The position numbers were made by a program, and so were the translations under genes. The notes under the pieces were generated by a model. The model was not told where the DNA came from. It searched no databases and was given only the letters and a program-made list of their open reading frames with translations. A stretch of 64,000 bases of DNA from Parvularia atlantis. Lineage: Eukaryota > Opisthokonta > Rotosphaerida. The first letter of the stretch is position 1. Every line of letters begins with the position of its first letter. Of this stretch, positions 10,220 to 20,543 are shown one piece after another. The DNA is taken from contig CALSCO010002004.1 of assembly GCA_943704415.1 (NCBI GenBank), positions 1-64,000 on the forward strand, written 5' to 3'.

Positions 10220-11481
10220 TCAGCGCACGGCGAACCCTGCTGGCTGCGCGCGCATCATCCCGCCCTTGTCCTCCGCAATCTTCTGCAGGCGGCGGTACGC
10301 GGCCCCGATCATGGCGAGCTTTTCGGGCGTCATGGGCTGCTCGCACGCGGTCGTGGCACGGTGCGCCTGCGCGGTCGCGTTGACACACGCCGCCGAAAGC
10401 GCTCAGGAGCGGCGCGGACCTCGACGAGAATGTTCTCCGCACGCTGGATGTGGTGCACGAGCAAGGTCAGGCGGTTTGTGGAGATGCGCACGATGATGCC
10501 CATGTTGAGCTGATTGATGGCTGCGCGGCAGCACGAGGGTCAGTGGTGGCTGCGGCTCGCTCAGCGCGCACGGCACCGGCCACGTTTTCCGGGTTAAGGT
10601 GCGCCGGCAGCCGGCACACGTTGCCCACGCGCCACCGGCACACGTCGCGGTCGATGGGCACGTGCGCGACGTTGCGGAACTCGTCGTACTCCATCTCGTT
10701 GGGCTGGCGGCGCGCGCGCGCACGCGGCGGCGGCGGCGGCGGTGAGCGCGCAGCAGGGCGGCACCCATGGCGAGCGGCGCACGATCGGCATCTCGCTCCA
10801 GATGTTCTTCTGGATGCAGTCCTGCACGTCCGACTCGATCACAGTCACGCCGATGTCCCTGCGGCGGCGCGCACACTCTCAGCCGTCTCCGATGCGCGCA
10901 CGCACGGGCCGCGCACCGCTCGTGGGTCATGCGCCGCGCAAAGATGGTCGGCAGGTTGGCGTCGTCATCCGTGTCGTCGCTGCCCTCGTCGCCGTCGTCA
11001 CCGCTCGTGGTCGCGCTGTCGCTCGAGGTTGGGTCGGCCACGACCGTCACGTGCGCATAGGCGCGCGGCCCGCGCTCGGTCGGCGTCTCATCCTGTCCGC
11101 TGTGGCGCCACACCGGCTCGGTCGCGGCCGCCGCGTCGTCGTGCGCACGCGTGCACTCGTCCAGCACGCGCCACGCGAGTGCATCGATGTCGTCTGCCGG
11201 CTGGTGCGGCGCACGCGCGCGAGGGGGCCAGTGAGCTACTCGCACAGCGATATCGCGCGCCACACGCACCAGGCACAGTCGCTGAAGCGCCGCCGTGACG
11301 CGCGCCAGCCGCTCCTCGTCGCTGAGCTCAACGACGGCCGGCAGCAATCGCAGGTACGCGCACAGCTCCTGGCGTCGCGCGCGCAAGGCGATCAGCATCG
11401 GGCGCGCACAAGCAGAGAGCAGCCGCAGACCGCGAGCTTGTCGTGGTGGCGCAGGCGCAGCGCCAGAGCCTCCTCAAGCAT
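10220..11481 (-). CDS. Unidentified conserved-looking protein, multi-exon
   Basis: I do not recognise this protein. It starts at ATG 11481-11479 (MLEEALALRLRHHDKLA), continues after a short intron with ELCAYLRLLPAVVELSDEER, has an acidic Ser/Asp-rich stretch, then VTVIESDVQDCIQKNIWSEM, PNEMEYDEFRNVAHVPIDRD and GNVCRLPAHLNPENV. The C-terminal exons read MGIIVRISTNRLTLLVHHIQ and EQPMTPEKLAMIGAAYRRLQ and end at TGA 10222-10220. The folded, non-repetitive exons with clean splice joints argue for a real gene. No membrane segment or signal peptide is seen. It shares a 37-bp divergent intergenic space with the MIT-domain gene. Confidence 0.68.
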
Positions 11482-11518
11482 GGCGGTCGGCGTGTCACGT
11501 AAATTTCACAGAGCAGCA

Positions 11519-13476
11519 ATGCCAAACATGGCGCCCGCATCGGCGGATGCGCCGGCCAAGTCGGCGACCGGCGCGTCGGCGGGCGCATCGGCGCGGCTGC
11601 AGCGCCTGCAGCAGCTGCGCGCCGAAGGACACCGCGCGATCGAGCAGGCAATCGCGCTCGAGCAGGAGCAGCAGCAGGCGCGCGCGCTCAACGCGGCGGC
11701 CGTGTCGCGCGCCGTCGCGCTCTACTTCAGCGGCATCGCGCTGCTCGAGGAGGCCATGGCCCTGCCCTTCAGCCCCGACGAGCGCCCGGCCGCCGACGAG
11801 GCCGTGCGCCGCATGGGCCAGACCGTGCAGCGCGCCCGCGAGCGCGCGCAGCTGCTGATGGCCGGCACGAGCTCGCCGACGCCGTCGTCGTCAACAACAT
11901 CGGTGTCGCGCACGCCGTCGTCGTCGTCGATGTCGCTCGCGTCGCGCAACCCGTTCGAGGACGACGCCCCGACCGCCGTCGCCGCCGCTGCGCCCCCGGC
12001 CGCGAGCAACCCGTGGGGCGTGCTCGGCGTGATGGGCTCGCTCTGGCGCGAGAACGCGACAGACCACGGTGCGATCGGGGGCGATCGCGGCGCGTCTCCT
12101 CACCACGTGCGGCGTCGCGCAGGCAATGTGCAGACAGCGCAGGAGCGCACACAGCAGGTGCGCGCGCACCAGCAGGCCGCCGACGGGGCCATAGGCGCGG
12201 TCGGCGCGGTCGACGCCGGCGGCCAGCTCGGCATGCCCGCGACCTTTGGCGGCCTGATGGACCTGCTGACTGAGACCGGTGCGCCCGATGCCTTGGCCAT
12301 GGCTGTGGCTGACACGCCCACAGCCCTCCTGCCCAAGCCCGGCATGCACAACCTGCACCAGCGCCCGCCGCTGGCCGGCGGGGCGCCGTCGCAGAAGACG
12401 GTGCCGGCGCCGACGAACGCGCCGCAGGCGGTCGCGAGCCTCGCCGCCGTGCCCCTGCCGCGGCCGATGGCGCGCCAGCCGTTGGCATCGGGCGGCGGCG
12501 GCTGGTCGGCGATGGGCTGGGCGACCGAGACGCTCGCGCGCGAGCCGGAGCAGCACTGGCTCAAGATCAACTGGGCGCCGTCGCCGCAGGCCGCGGCGGC
12601 CCTGGCGCGGCGCACGTGCAAGCCGATCTTTGTCGAGCTCGTGGTCGGACGCTACGGGCGCGACACGTCGGCCGTGTGCTGACTCGGGGGTCGGTTGGTG
12701 CGTGTGGCTGCTGCGCGCTGAAGGGACGGCGCGGCTGACGCGGCTGGCGACGCAGATGCGCGCGAGCGCCCTGTCGGACGACCGGGTGATCGCTGCCGTC
12801 AACCAACACTTTGTCCCCGTACGTGCGCAGCGCAGACGCCTTGTGGTCGCTGTCTCAGGCGACGTCGCGCGTCTCAGGTCGCCATCAATGTGACCAAAGA
12901 TGGCTTCCCCGTGCAGCACATCCCCGCGCTGCAGTACGCCGAGAAGGTCTACGCGAGCAACTGGCGCTTCGAGTTTGGCTTTGCGTCGTGCATCGCGGTG
13001 CGCTGCGCTGGCTGCGGCGGCGTGCGGCTCACGGCCAACGCAGATCGACGACAGCGGCCAGATCCCCATGGCGTTCTCGGGCGGCACGGGCCACAAGAAG
13101 GTGATGAACCAGCGCATGCACGGCGACCTCTTTCTCGAGATGATCGACGAGGCGCTGCGGCGTCACAAACAGGCGCGTGCTCGCTCAACCCCGCGCGCTC
13201 GTGTGCGCGCGCCCCCCCTGTGGCTGACAGCGGCGCGCAGATCGTCAACGTGCGCCGGTCCATGTTTTCGCTCAACTTTGCCGCCGCCGGCCAGCAGATG
13301 GCCGCGATCATCGCCGACATCCGTCTCTCGTTCCAGACCAAGGCGATGGAGGCCATGCGCGAACGCTCGGAAATGGAGGCCGGTGCGTGCGCGCGCGTAC
13401 TTGCTGTGCTGCTGCTCACGCCCGCGCAGCGCCCGGGCAGATGGCAGACGTCGTGCGCGCGTTCAACAACAACTGA
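11519..13476 (+). CDS. MIT-like domain protein with a C-terminal thioredoxin-fold domain lacking CxxC
   Basis: The first exon (ATG 11519) has a long helix followed by ALYFSGIALLEEAMAL and RMGQTVQRARERAQLL, resembling the three-helix MIT domain that binds ESCRT-III tails. A Ser/Pro-rich linker follows, then WLKINWAPSPQAAAALARR and TCKPIFVELV, then VIAAVNQHFVPV and AINVTKDGFPVQHIPAL. This is the order seen in thioredoxin-like domains of the DUF255/Thioredoxin_7 type (KPIF, then the N-FV-V strand, then a cis-Pro region). The place of the CxxC active site reads GRYGRDTSA, so no redox function is expected. The C terminus ends in charged helices and TGA 13474-13476. One intron after RRHKQ appears to have a GC donor. 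A role linking membrane remodelling and protein binding is an inference. Confidence 0.7.
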
Positions 13477-13738
13477 TCGACCGTGTTTACGGCCGGACCT
13501 TACTGCCTCCTGCGTGTTTGTTCAAGATGATGCTCGTGGCTGCCGCAAGCCCTCGCCCTCGCCGGCGGGGGCGGTGCCCGAGCGGAACAGCCGGCGCCGT
13601 TGCGCGTCACCTCTGGTCACGGGGTACGCGCGGCGGGGCTGGGACGCGAACGACGCAGGCGGTGGTGGTGGACGGTCTTTGTATTGTGCGTTGTGATCTC
13701 GGAGACGCACACGCCAAGCACACAGAGAAACGAGCACG
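13477..13738. other. Convergent intergenic spacer
   Basis: About 260 bp between two converging genes. It should contain both 3' UTRs. The only clear feature is a GGTGGTGGTGG-like run near 13660. No extra exon is supported. Confidence 0.4.
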
Positions 13739-14702
13739 TCACTCGTCGTCGCCCGTCGCGGCCGTCAGGGCCATGACGGTGAAGCGCAGGTTGTCCGGGT
13801 CGCGGTCCATGAACTGCCGCGCGAGCTTGGCGGCGTCCTGTGTGCGTGCGCGCGCGCGCGCGCGCGTGATGTGAGCGGTGCGCTGCGACGCCGACGTGAC
13901 CACGGCGCACCTCCAGGAACGTGTCGGCCGAGGACGGCCCATGGTTGATCGGCGCCTTTTTCCTCCCGTCGAGCTCGTACAGGAAGCCGTCGACCTCGAC
14001 GAAGCAGATGAAGTGCAGGTTGACAACCTCGTCCAGCGACGGGGCCTCGGTCTGGCCCTCGTGCGCAACGGCCTCGTGCGTCTGGCTGAGTGTCTTGTCC
14101 TCTTCGAGCAGCGTCGCGCGCTCCTCGGCCGTCTTGGTCGACGAGTTGCTCATAAAGTCGGTGAAGAAGCCCTCGCCTGCGCCGCGCCTGTCAGCGCAGG
14201 CGCACTGCGGTCGCAGTCGCGGCCGACGCAACGGATCGGGATGCGCTCGCGGTTGTTGCAGACGGCGTGTACGAGCGCGATTGTGCCGCACGCGTTGTGA
14301 ATGGTCTGCTTGACGAAGAAAACCTTGTCGCCCACGACCTGCCCGTCCTTGTCGAGCCGCACCGTCTCCTCGCCCACGTACTGCTCGTACTGTGCGTGAC
14401 GCGGTTGGCATCGGCGCCGGGCACACGCACACACGCCTTGTCGGTGATCGGGAAGAGCAGCAGCACGGCCACGACCGGGCGCGGCACCATCGCAAGCAGG
14501 TCCGGCTCGAGGCCGTACACGTCGTGGAACGCCCAGTCCTTGCTCACGCCGAGCTCGTGCGCAAACTTGTTGAGCACCTGCGCGGCGGTGGCGCATGCGT
14601 GCGTGGCATCAACGGGCTGCCCGGCGTGGCGTGGCGCGGCGTGGCGCGCCGTGCCTGCGGGTTGCTCTCGAGCGGGATCCACGTCATCGACCGGTCGGCC
14701 AT
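13739..14702 (-). CDS. Ubiquitin carboxyl-terminal hydrolase, UCH-L1/L3 (Yuh1) family
   Basis: A cysteine protease that trims ubiquitin or NEDD8 C-termini in the cytosol. It starts at ATG 14702 with [16 protein letters not shown], then [20 protein letters not shown] and [15 protein letters not shown]. The catalytic glutamine and cysteine are in [18 protein letters not shown], the catalytic histidine in [14 protein letters not shown], and the aspartate in [15 protein letters not shown]. All four are present and the length fits the single-domain family. The crossover loop region ([18 protein letters not shown]) is normal. Four introns are seen; the first joins SNPQ to VLNKF and needs a GC donor (CAG|gcacgg). 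The stop is 13739-13741. Confidence 0.92.
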
Positions 14703-14862
14703 CGGGTGCGGGGCGTGCGGCGTGCGGGGCGCGGGGCGCGGGGCGCGGCTGCGACCGACCTCTGCGCGATGCGGCGCGATGCGTCAGCACGCGGCCATGT
14801 CTGTCGTGTGGCTAACGACTGAAATCTAGGCGGAGAAGGAGGAGGAAGGGTGCGCACGACGC

Positions 14863-15012
14863 TTAGTTACACTCGGGCTGCAGCTTGACGTCGCCCGAGC
14901 GCGAGGTCAGTTTTCTACTCGAGCCGTCGTACGACCAGTCGGAGACGAGCATGGGGATGACCAGACTTGCACTGAGGACTCGGAGTAAGGTGCCGTTGAT
15001 GGCCACTGCACG
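14863..15012 (-). pseudogene. Truncated duplicate of the 3' end of the neighbouring four-TM protein gene
   Basis: Read on the minus strand, this stretch encodes VIPMLVSDWSYDGSS then RKLTSRSGDVKLQPECN and a stop at 14863-14865. The last membrane segment and tail of the gene just upstream (15085-15927) read VILISNWSYDGTSS then NLTSRSGDVELSPN. The two copies are collinear and clearly homologous but diverged. Nothing upstream of about 15012 resembles the rest of that gene. It is best seen as a leftover of an old tandem duplication. A small expressed exon (alternative 3' end of the neighbour) is the other possibility. Confidence 0.7.
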
Positions 15013-15084
15013 TTCGCTTTGCTAGGTGGAGACCAAGCTGGGAGAACAAGTCAAAGGCAGGGTGTGAGGGACACAGCGCGGCGC

Positions 15085-15927
15085 TCAGCTGCTCTGCGGC
15101 GGCAGATCAGCGTCACGGTCGTTCGAGCGCGCGGCCTGACGAGCCAGCGTGTTGCTCTTGGAGTTGGGGCTCAGCTCGACGTCGCCCGACCGTGAGGTCA
15201 GGTTGCTGCTTGTGCCGTCGTACGACCAGTTCGAGATGAGGATGACGAAAAGCCAGATGGTGTTGACGATCAGGCACATGATTGCGCCCGAGTAGTACGA
15301 GACGAACCAAGTCGTGATGCACCTGACCGCGGTCGCCGCGAACAGTAGTGAGCTGTAGATCAGGATCTGTACCACCGACTCGCAGATGAAGAAGACCGCG
15401 CCCAGCCGGAACTCGTACCGCGGCGACATGTCAAGGCGCGCCGTCGGGAAGTACACGCTCGCGGCGATGACCGTCTCCACGCCGCTCAGGACCGAGAGGT
15501 ACTGCACCGTCGACGGCGGCCACTGGCAGCGGTCGCCGAGCGGCTCGACGGGCGTGGCCGGATCGATGTTCTGCGGCAATACGATGTCGTTGCCCGAGTA
15601 CATGAATCGTAGCGTGCGGCGCGCCGCGAGTTCGCCGCAGAACGCCGAGCTGGCCGCGATCGCCTCGCGGAAGTCGCTGTTTTGGAGCGTCAGCGAGGTA
15701 TAGATCTGGTTCACGTCCGAGCAGTCGAAGATGAGCGGCGTCGGCAACACGAGCGCAGAGCAGTGCAGGTTCCAGGTCGAGCACCACTGCGACGCGAGCG
15801 CGTCCTGGCGGTCGGACGCGGGGCCGTACGGGTTGATGATCAGGTTCGGGCTCGTAACGAGGATGATCACGAGCGTCAGCCCGAGGAAGGCGATGAGCTC
15901 GCGCTGGCCGTCGAAGACGTAGGGCAT
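15085..15927 (-). CDS. Four-TM membrane protein of unknown function, single exon
   Basis: A 280-codon intronless frame from ATG 15927 to TGA 15085-15087. Membrane segments are visible at about residues 11-31 (FLGLTLVIILVTSPNLII), 140-160 (LSVLSGVETVIAASVYF), 175-200 (AVFFICESVVQILIYSSLLF) and 208-230 (GAIMCLIVNTIWLFVILI). Between the first and second lies a long loop with five or six cysteines (QWCSTWNLHCS, FDCSD, FCGEL, RCQW), probably extracytosolic and disulphide-bonded. The tail is hydrophilic and Ser/Asn-rich, with a possible phosphorylation cluster. The four-TM plan with a Cys loop is vaguely tetraspanin- or claudin-like, but I see no family signature. A diverged scrap of its own 3' end lies just downstream. 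Confidence 0.8.
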   Translation of the reverse strand: MPYVFDGQRELIAFLGLTLVIILVTSPNLIINPYGPASDRQDALASQWCSTWNLHCSALVLPTPLIFDCSDVNQIYTSLTLQNSDFREAIAASSAFCGELAARRTLRFMYSGNDIVLPQNIDPATPVEPLGDRCQWPPSTVQYLSVLSGVETVIAASVYFPTARLDMSPRYEFRLGAVFFICESVVQILIYSSLLFAATAVRCITTWFVSYYSGAIMCLIVNTIWLFVILISNWSYDGTSSNLTSRSGDVELSPNSKSNTLARQAARSNDRDADLPPQSS

Positions 15928-16248
15928 GGCGCGCGGGGTGTTGTTGCTGGAAAACGGCGGGGCTTTTCGTGCGAAACTTGAGATCCGCCGCGGGCGAGAT
16001 TGCCTGCGATCTATACAACGGCGGGGCCCGAAGTGTCACGCTTGCTAACTTACCAGGTGTGCTACGTACATCCGTGACAAACTTTCCCACTGCTGACGCG
16101 CGCTACAGCGCCGCCACAGCGCCAGAGCCACAGCGCCAGAGCCGCAGCGCCAGAGCCGCAGCATCAGCCGCGCCATGGCAGTCCTTGCTCGAGTGGGAGC
16201 AGGTGCTTGTGCTTGTGCGCGCTGTGGCCCCGCGCCTGGTTTTGACTT
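15928..16248. promoter_or_regulatory. Divergent promoter space
   Basis: About 320 bp between head-to-head genes. A short imperfect direct repeat (three copies of roughly cagcgccagagc) lies at about 16107-16160. Nothing else is recognised. Confidence 0.35.
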
Positions 16249-16650
16249 GTGTCACAACAACAGCGCCTCGAGCCAGCGCCACCAGCGCATCAGCCGCTGC
16301 CAACGACGCTGGACGCCGTCGTGCGACCGCCGCCGACGCTGCCGAGCAACTCTGTCCGCCCGCTTCAGGGCTTCGGGCCGCCGCACGTGCTCTTCTGCAA
16401 CACCGCCGGCGTGCCGCCGCGGCCAGCGCCGGCTCCGAGACGCGACGACGACGCACTCGACACGACGATGCTCTGGCAGCTTCTCAGGATCCAGCAAGAG
16501 CGCGACCGCATTGAAGCCTTGGCCCGTAGCGTGGCCGAGCGCGAGCGTGCCGTGGCCGCGATTAAGAAGCAGCAGCGCGAGCGGCAGCGGCAGCTCAACA
16601 AGCGCGAGCGTCTGCTCGACCAGCGCAGCTCAACCGTGCTGCCAACCTGA
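16249..16650 (+). CDS. Short proline-rich, coiled-coil protein, unidentified
   Basis: A 133-codon frame with a Pro-rich N-terminal half (PPAHQPLPTTLDAVVRPPP) and a C-terminal charged coiled coil of about 60 residues (LLRIQQERDRIEALARSVAE, then IKKQQRERQRQLNKRERLL). No family is recognised. Downstream sequence to 16848 stays open in one frame and ends at TGA 16846-16848 (NNNGLRLLMPVPVVRMQ), so a second exon is possible, although I could not find a phase-compatible splice. Codon bias is like the neighbours. It may start further upstream. Confidence 0.45.
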   Translation: MSQQQRLEPAPPAHQPLPTTLDAVVRPPPTLPSNSVRPLQGFGPPHVLFCNTAGVPPRPAPAPRRDDDALDTTMLWQLLRIQQERDRIEALARSVAERERAVAAIKKQQRERQRQLNKRERLLDQRSSTVLPT

Positions 16651-16895
16651 ATGTAACGATCACCGCGGCCCCGGCGCCCATCATACCAGCAGACAGGGAC
16701 CACGCCGAGCAGCCGCAGACGAACCCCGACACACCTCAGGCTTTCGAGGTCCCGGAGCCAGAGCGCACTGGCGGACCCGCGCCCCCCGCCGGCAACAACA
16801 ACGGCCTTCGCCTGCTGATGCCCGTTCCAGTTGTGCGCATGCAGTGAGCGACTCCCCTCAAATGTCGTTTTGCACAAGAAATACCAACAGCGCCG

Positions 16896-19800
16896 TCACG
16901 CGAGGTAGTTGTAGACGTTGGCGTTGCCCGCGTCGCGCTCAAGGTACTCGCGGTCGATCAGGCTTTCGATGCGCTTCTTCAAATCCTGCGGCTTGATCGG
17001 GAACTTGAGCTGCTCGAAAAGCTCGTTGATCAGGAGGATGTGGCTCAGCTTCTTGCGTGTCTTCATGATCCGCACGATCGCCGCGTCGACCTGGAACTGC
17101 CGGTCCTGGAACACGCGCTCGGTCGTGTCTTGCTGCTCCTCGACCTGGTCGCACGCGGCGACGTGAGCACGCGCAAACGAGGAAGCCACACGGGCACGCA
17201 CCGTCTCCTTCATCTGAATCTGGTTGATTTTGATCCGCCGCAGCTTGTGCTTAAAGTCGCTCGCGTACACGAATGAGTCGCCGTCCTCGACGTCGCGGCT
17301 CTGCACGCGGGCGCGCGCGGGTGAGCACGGGCCAGCGCTCGCCACGCCAGCTGCGCACCATCGGCCGCTTGTGCAGCACGCGGACCTTGCCGCAGGCGAG
17401 CGACTGCAGCGTGCGCCGCAGCTCCTTGTCGTCTGCGGCGCGAGGCGGCACGGTGAACGAACGGCGTCGCAGCATGCATGCACGCACCGATCGCCGTCAG
17501 ATTCTTAATCTCCTGGAACGTGTGCTGGTCGCGGTCGTTGAAAAGGAGGAGGATCACGGCCTGGAAGAGCGAGACCGAGAGCTCCTTGACCGCGTCCTGC
17601 GCACCCACGCGGCGTCAGCCGGCCACCTCCACCGCACCTGCACGAGCACGCACCTGTGGGAACTTGGCCCGGAGCACGCACGTCCCCAGCGAGTTCTGCC
17701 ACAGCAGGCGCCGGCCCGTGTGCTTCGACAGGTAGAACGTCTTGAAGACCTCCTGGTAGGCAATCATCTGCACGCAGTCGGCACCACGTCAGCGCCGCAC
17801 ACCTACAACCTGCGCGCGCGTGTGCGCACCGACGACGGCAGGTTGACGTCCATGGGCGGGTACGTCGGCCACATGCCCGCCGTGAGCACGCTCACGTTCA
17901 GCTCAAAGTCGCCCATCTGCTCCTGGATACTCTTGGACTGGCGCGCGTCACACCGTGTCAGCCGCGGTCGGCTCAGGCGAGTGTGCACGGCACCTGCTTG
18001 AACAGCGTCATGATGTCGTGCGACAAGTCGATGTCCTTGAACATGCCCTCAAGCTTGCTCGTGAACCCGGCGCCACACTCTGCGTGCGCGTGTGCCTCGC
18101 GGTGAGTGCTCACACATGCGCAGACGCGCGTGCGCACCCGTCTTGAGCTTCTCGAGCATCAGCTTTTCCGTGTCGACCGACGCCGACTTGGACAGCAGGA
18201 GGCGCTTGGCCAGGTCCTTCTTGTAGAAGGCCTCAAACACGTCCTTGCCTGCGCGCGTGCTCAGCCGCAGCTCCGCTGCGCCGCGCAGATGGCCGCACCC
18301 TGAATGAAGCGGAAGAGGTACAACACCTTGTTGAGCGTCGCTTCGAGCTCGGCGTCGGTTTGCTCCTGGGTAGTGCGCCGACGGGGGAGTCAGCACCCGC
18401 CAGGACGCAGCCGCATAAGCACGCGCACCTTATTGCCGGCGCGCAGCTTGCTGTCGATGAACTTGGCTGCGGCGTGCGCGCGTCCGCGAAGTGAGCAGGC
18501 GTGCGCGCTCCGCGCAGACGCGCACCGATCAGCTCCGCCGGTTTGTTTTGCCGCAGGTTGACAAAGTTCTCGAACGACTCCTGCACGAGCGCGCGCGTGT
18601 CAGCCGACGACTAAGCGCGCGCGCGGGGCGTGCCTTGAGCGCCTGCGAGAACGACCCGTTGCTCTGGAACGACTGCTCGACCACGGCGTCCATGCGGTCC
18701 TTGAACGCGAGCAGGTCATCAACGAGCGTGCGGTCGCTCTCCTGCCGTGTTGGCGTATCGTGAGCCACCAAACCACCAAACCACCAAAGTTGCGCGCTGG
18801 TGATGCGCGGGCGCACCTCGGACCCGCCCATGATGATCTCGGCGCCCTTCTTGCGGATGTACACCGAGAACGCCGCTCGCAGGCTGCGCGCGCGGTAAGC
18901 GCGCGGGTGCACCGCCGTCTGAGCACACACACACCTGTCGAGCGCGTGCACGCGCTGGAAGAGCGAGAACAGGCGCGTGATGTCGTCGCTCTTCTGCTCG
19001 TCCTGCGCGGTACCGTCAGCATGCCGGCACGTCCGCGTCCGCGCACTCGGCCACACCATGAGCGCGTCAAAGCCCTTCTCGAGGATCACGGGCGCGTGGA
19101 CCTTGAGCAGCTTCATCTCGACCGTCTCCATCAGCGTCTTGCGTGAGTACGCGTTCAGGTACGCCGAGCAGCGTTGCGCCTCGTCCCTCAGGCGCTGCTC
19201 GATCTGCAGCAGCAAGTCGGTGACCTCGAGCTGCGCTAATGTCAGGCACGCCACAGGACGCACGGTCGCGCCGCACCGTCGCCTGCAGCTCAGCGCCAAG
19301 CGCGGTGTAGAAGACGTCGGTGGCGTGGATGAGCGGCTCGTGGAAGGCCGCCTCGTAGATCTGCAGGTCCGACAGCATGCGCACGAGCGACTGCACGAGC
19401 GCGCGGTCGATCGTCTCGCCTTTCCTGCGGGCGGGCGTGAACACAGGTGCGACACCGCGCAGGCCGACCAGAGCGCACCGCTCCTGCTCGATCAGTGCGA
19501 GCAGGCCCCGCGTGAGCTGCCGGCGCACCTCGGCGTGGCTGGTGATGTGCGACCTGCCAGTGCGATGGTGAGCGGCGGCGACGACGACGACGACGACGCC
19601 AAGACGAGCGCGCGCGCACCGCCACAGGTTCAGCCCCATGTCAAAGACCGACACGACTGACGGCGTGCTGAGCACGTAGACGCGGTCGAGGTAGAGGAAG
19701 ATCTGGCGGATCATCTTGAGCTGCTGGATGTACTGCTGCCATTGTCTGGCGCCGACCTGCGTTAGGCGCATGCGGCGTGCGCGCAACTCGGCGGGGCGCA

Positions 19801-20353
19801 CGTGTTGAGCGCGATGAGGAACGTGGTGTTGTCGGCGGCGCGGCCGAGGACCGTCCCGAGCACTTCGCGCACGTGCGCCTCGCACAGCGCCGCGAGCCGC
19901 TCGTAGACGAGCGGCGCCATCTTGTTGCGGCAGAGGTTCTCGCAGGCTGCGCATCGGGGCCGTCGGCGCGCCGCCGCGCGTCACACAACACGGGCCGCGC
20001 ACCCTTGTACAGCTGCTCGTAGCTGTCGGCCGGCTGCTGCAGCTGGATGGCGCGCACGGCGTCGCGCAGCGTCGCCCAGGTCGTCTGCGCGCGTGCTCGT
20101 CACGCCCACGGGACGCACGGCGCGCGGCGCGCACCTCGCCAAAGCTCTCGTCCAGCTCGGGCGCCTTCTTCAGGTTTCTGATCACGAGCTTCTTGACCGG
20201 CTTGGCGCTGAGCGCGCCCGGCTGGTGGTCGTCGTCGCCGGCGCGTCACGGCGCGCACGTCACGGACGGGCGGATGGCGCGCACCGACGACGCGATGCGC
20301 GCCGCAAGCGGCGATGCCGCGGGCGACCCGCCGGGCCGGGCGAACGAGGCCAT
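16896..20353 (-). CDS. CUL4: Cullin-4, scaffold of CRL4 ubiquitin ligase
   Basis: Full-length cullin in about fourteen exons. It starts at ATG 20353 with a Ser/Ala-rich leader, then [20 protein letters not shown], the typical CUL4 entry into the N-terminal helical repeats ([20 protein letters not shown]). The C-terminal half has the RBX1-binding cullin homology domain: [34 protein letters not shown] and [17 protein letters not shown]. The WHB domain carries the neddylation site lysine in [19 protein letters not shown], and the protein ends [11 protein letters not shown] then NVYNYLA. The ending matches CUL4 ([19 protein letters not shown]) rather than CUL1 or CUL3. It acts with DDB1-type adaptors in the nucleus in DNA replication and repair control. 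The stop is 16896-16898. The ATG15 gene is divergent, 190 bp away. Confidence 0.93.
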
Positions 20354-20543
20354 GAGCGTGAGGGCCGACGTGCGGCTGTGTGGTGCGGGGCTGCGGCTGT
20401 GGCACCGGGCTGCGGTCGGTCAGTCAGCCAGCCGATCGCGGCCATGAGGGTATTCGCGGCCGACCTCTGGCGACCCAGGTGTTATTTGTGTCTCTCTCTC
20501 GCTCTCTCTCTCTCTCTTGCTCGCTCTCTCTCTCTCTCTCTCG
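20354..20543. promoter_or_regulatory. Divergent promoter with CT-rich tract
   Basis: The space between CUL4 and ATG15. From about 20488 to 20543, right up to the ATG15 start codon, the plus strand is almost pure (CT)n with occasional G. Pyrimidine tracts directly upstream of the start are common core-promoter elements in fungi, which is the likely role here. Confidence 0.5.

Noticed and set aside
10742-12682. A 646-codon plus-strand frame across the unidentified minus-strand gene and the MIT gene
   Set aside because: The first 260 codons mirror the opposite gene's exons; the real start is at 11519.
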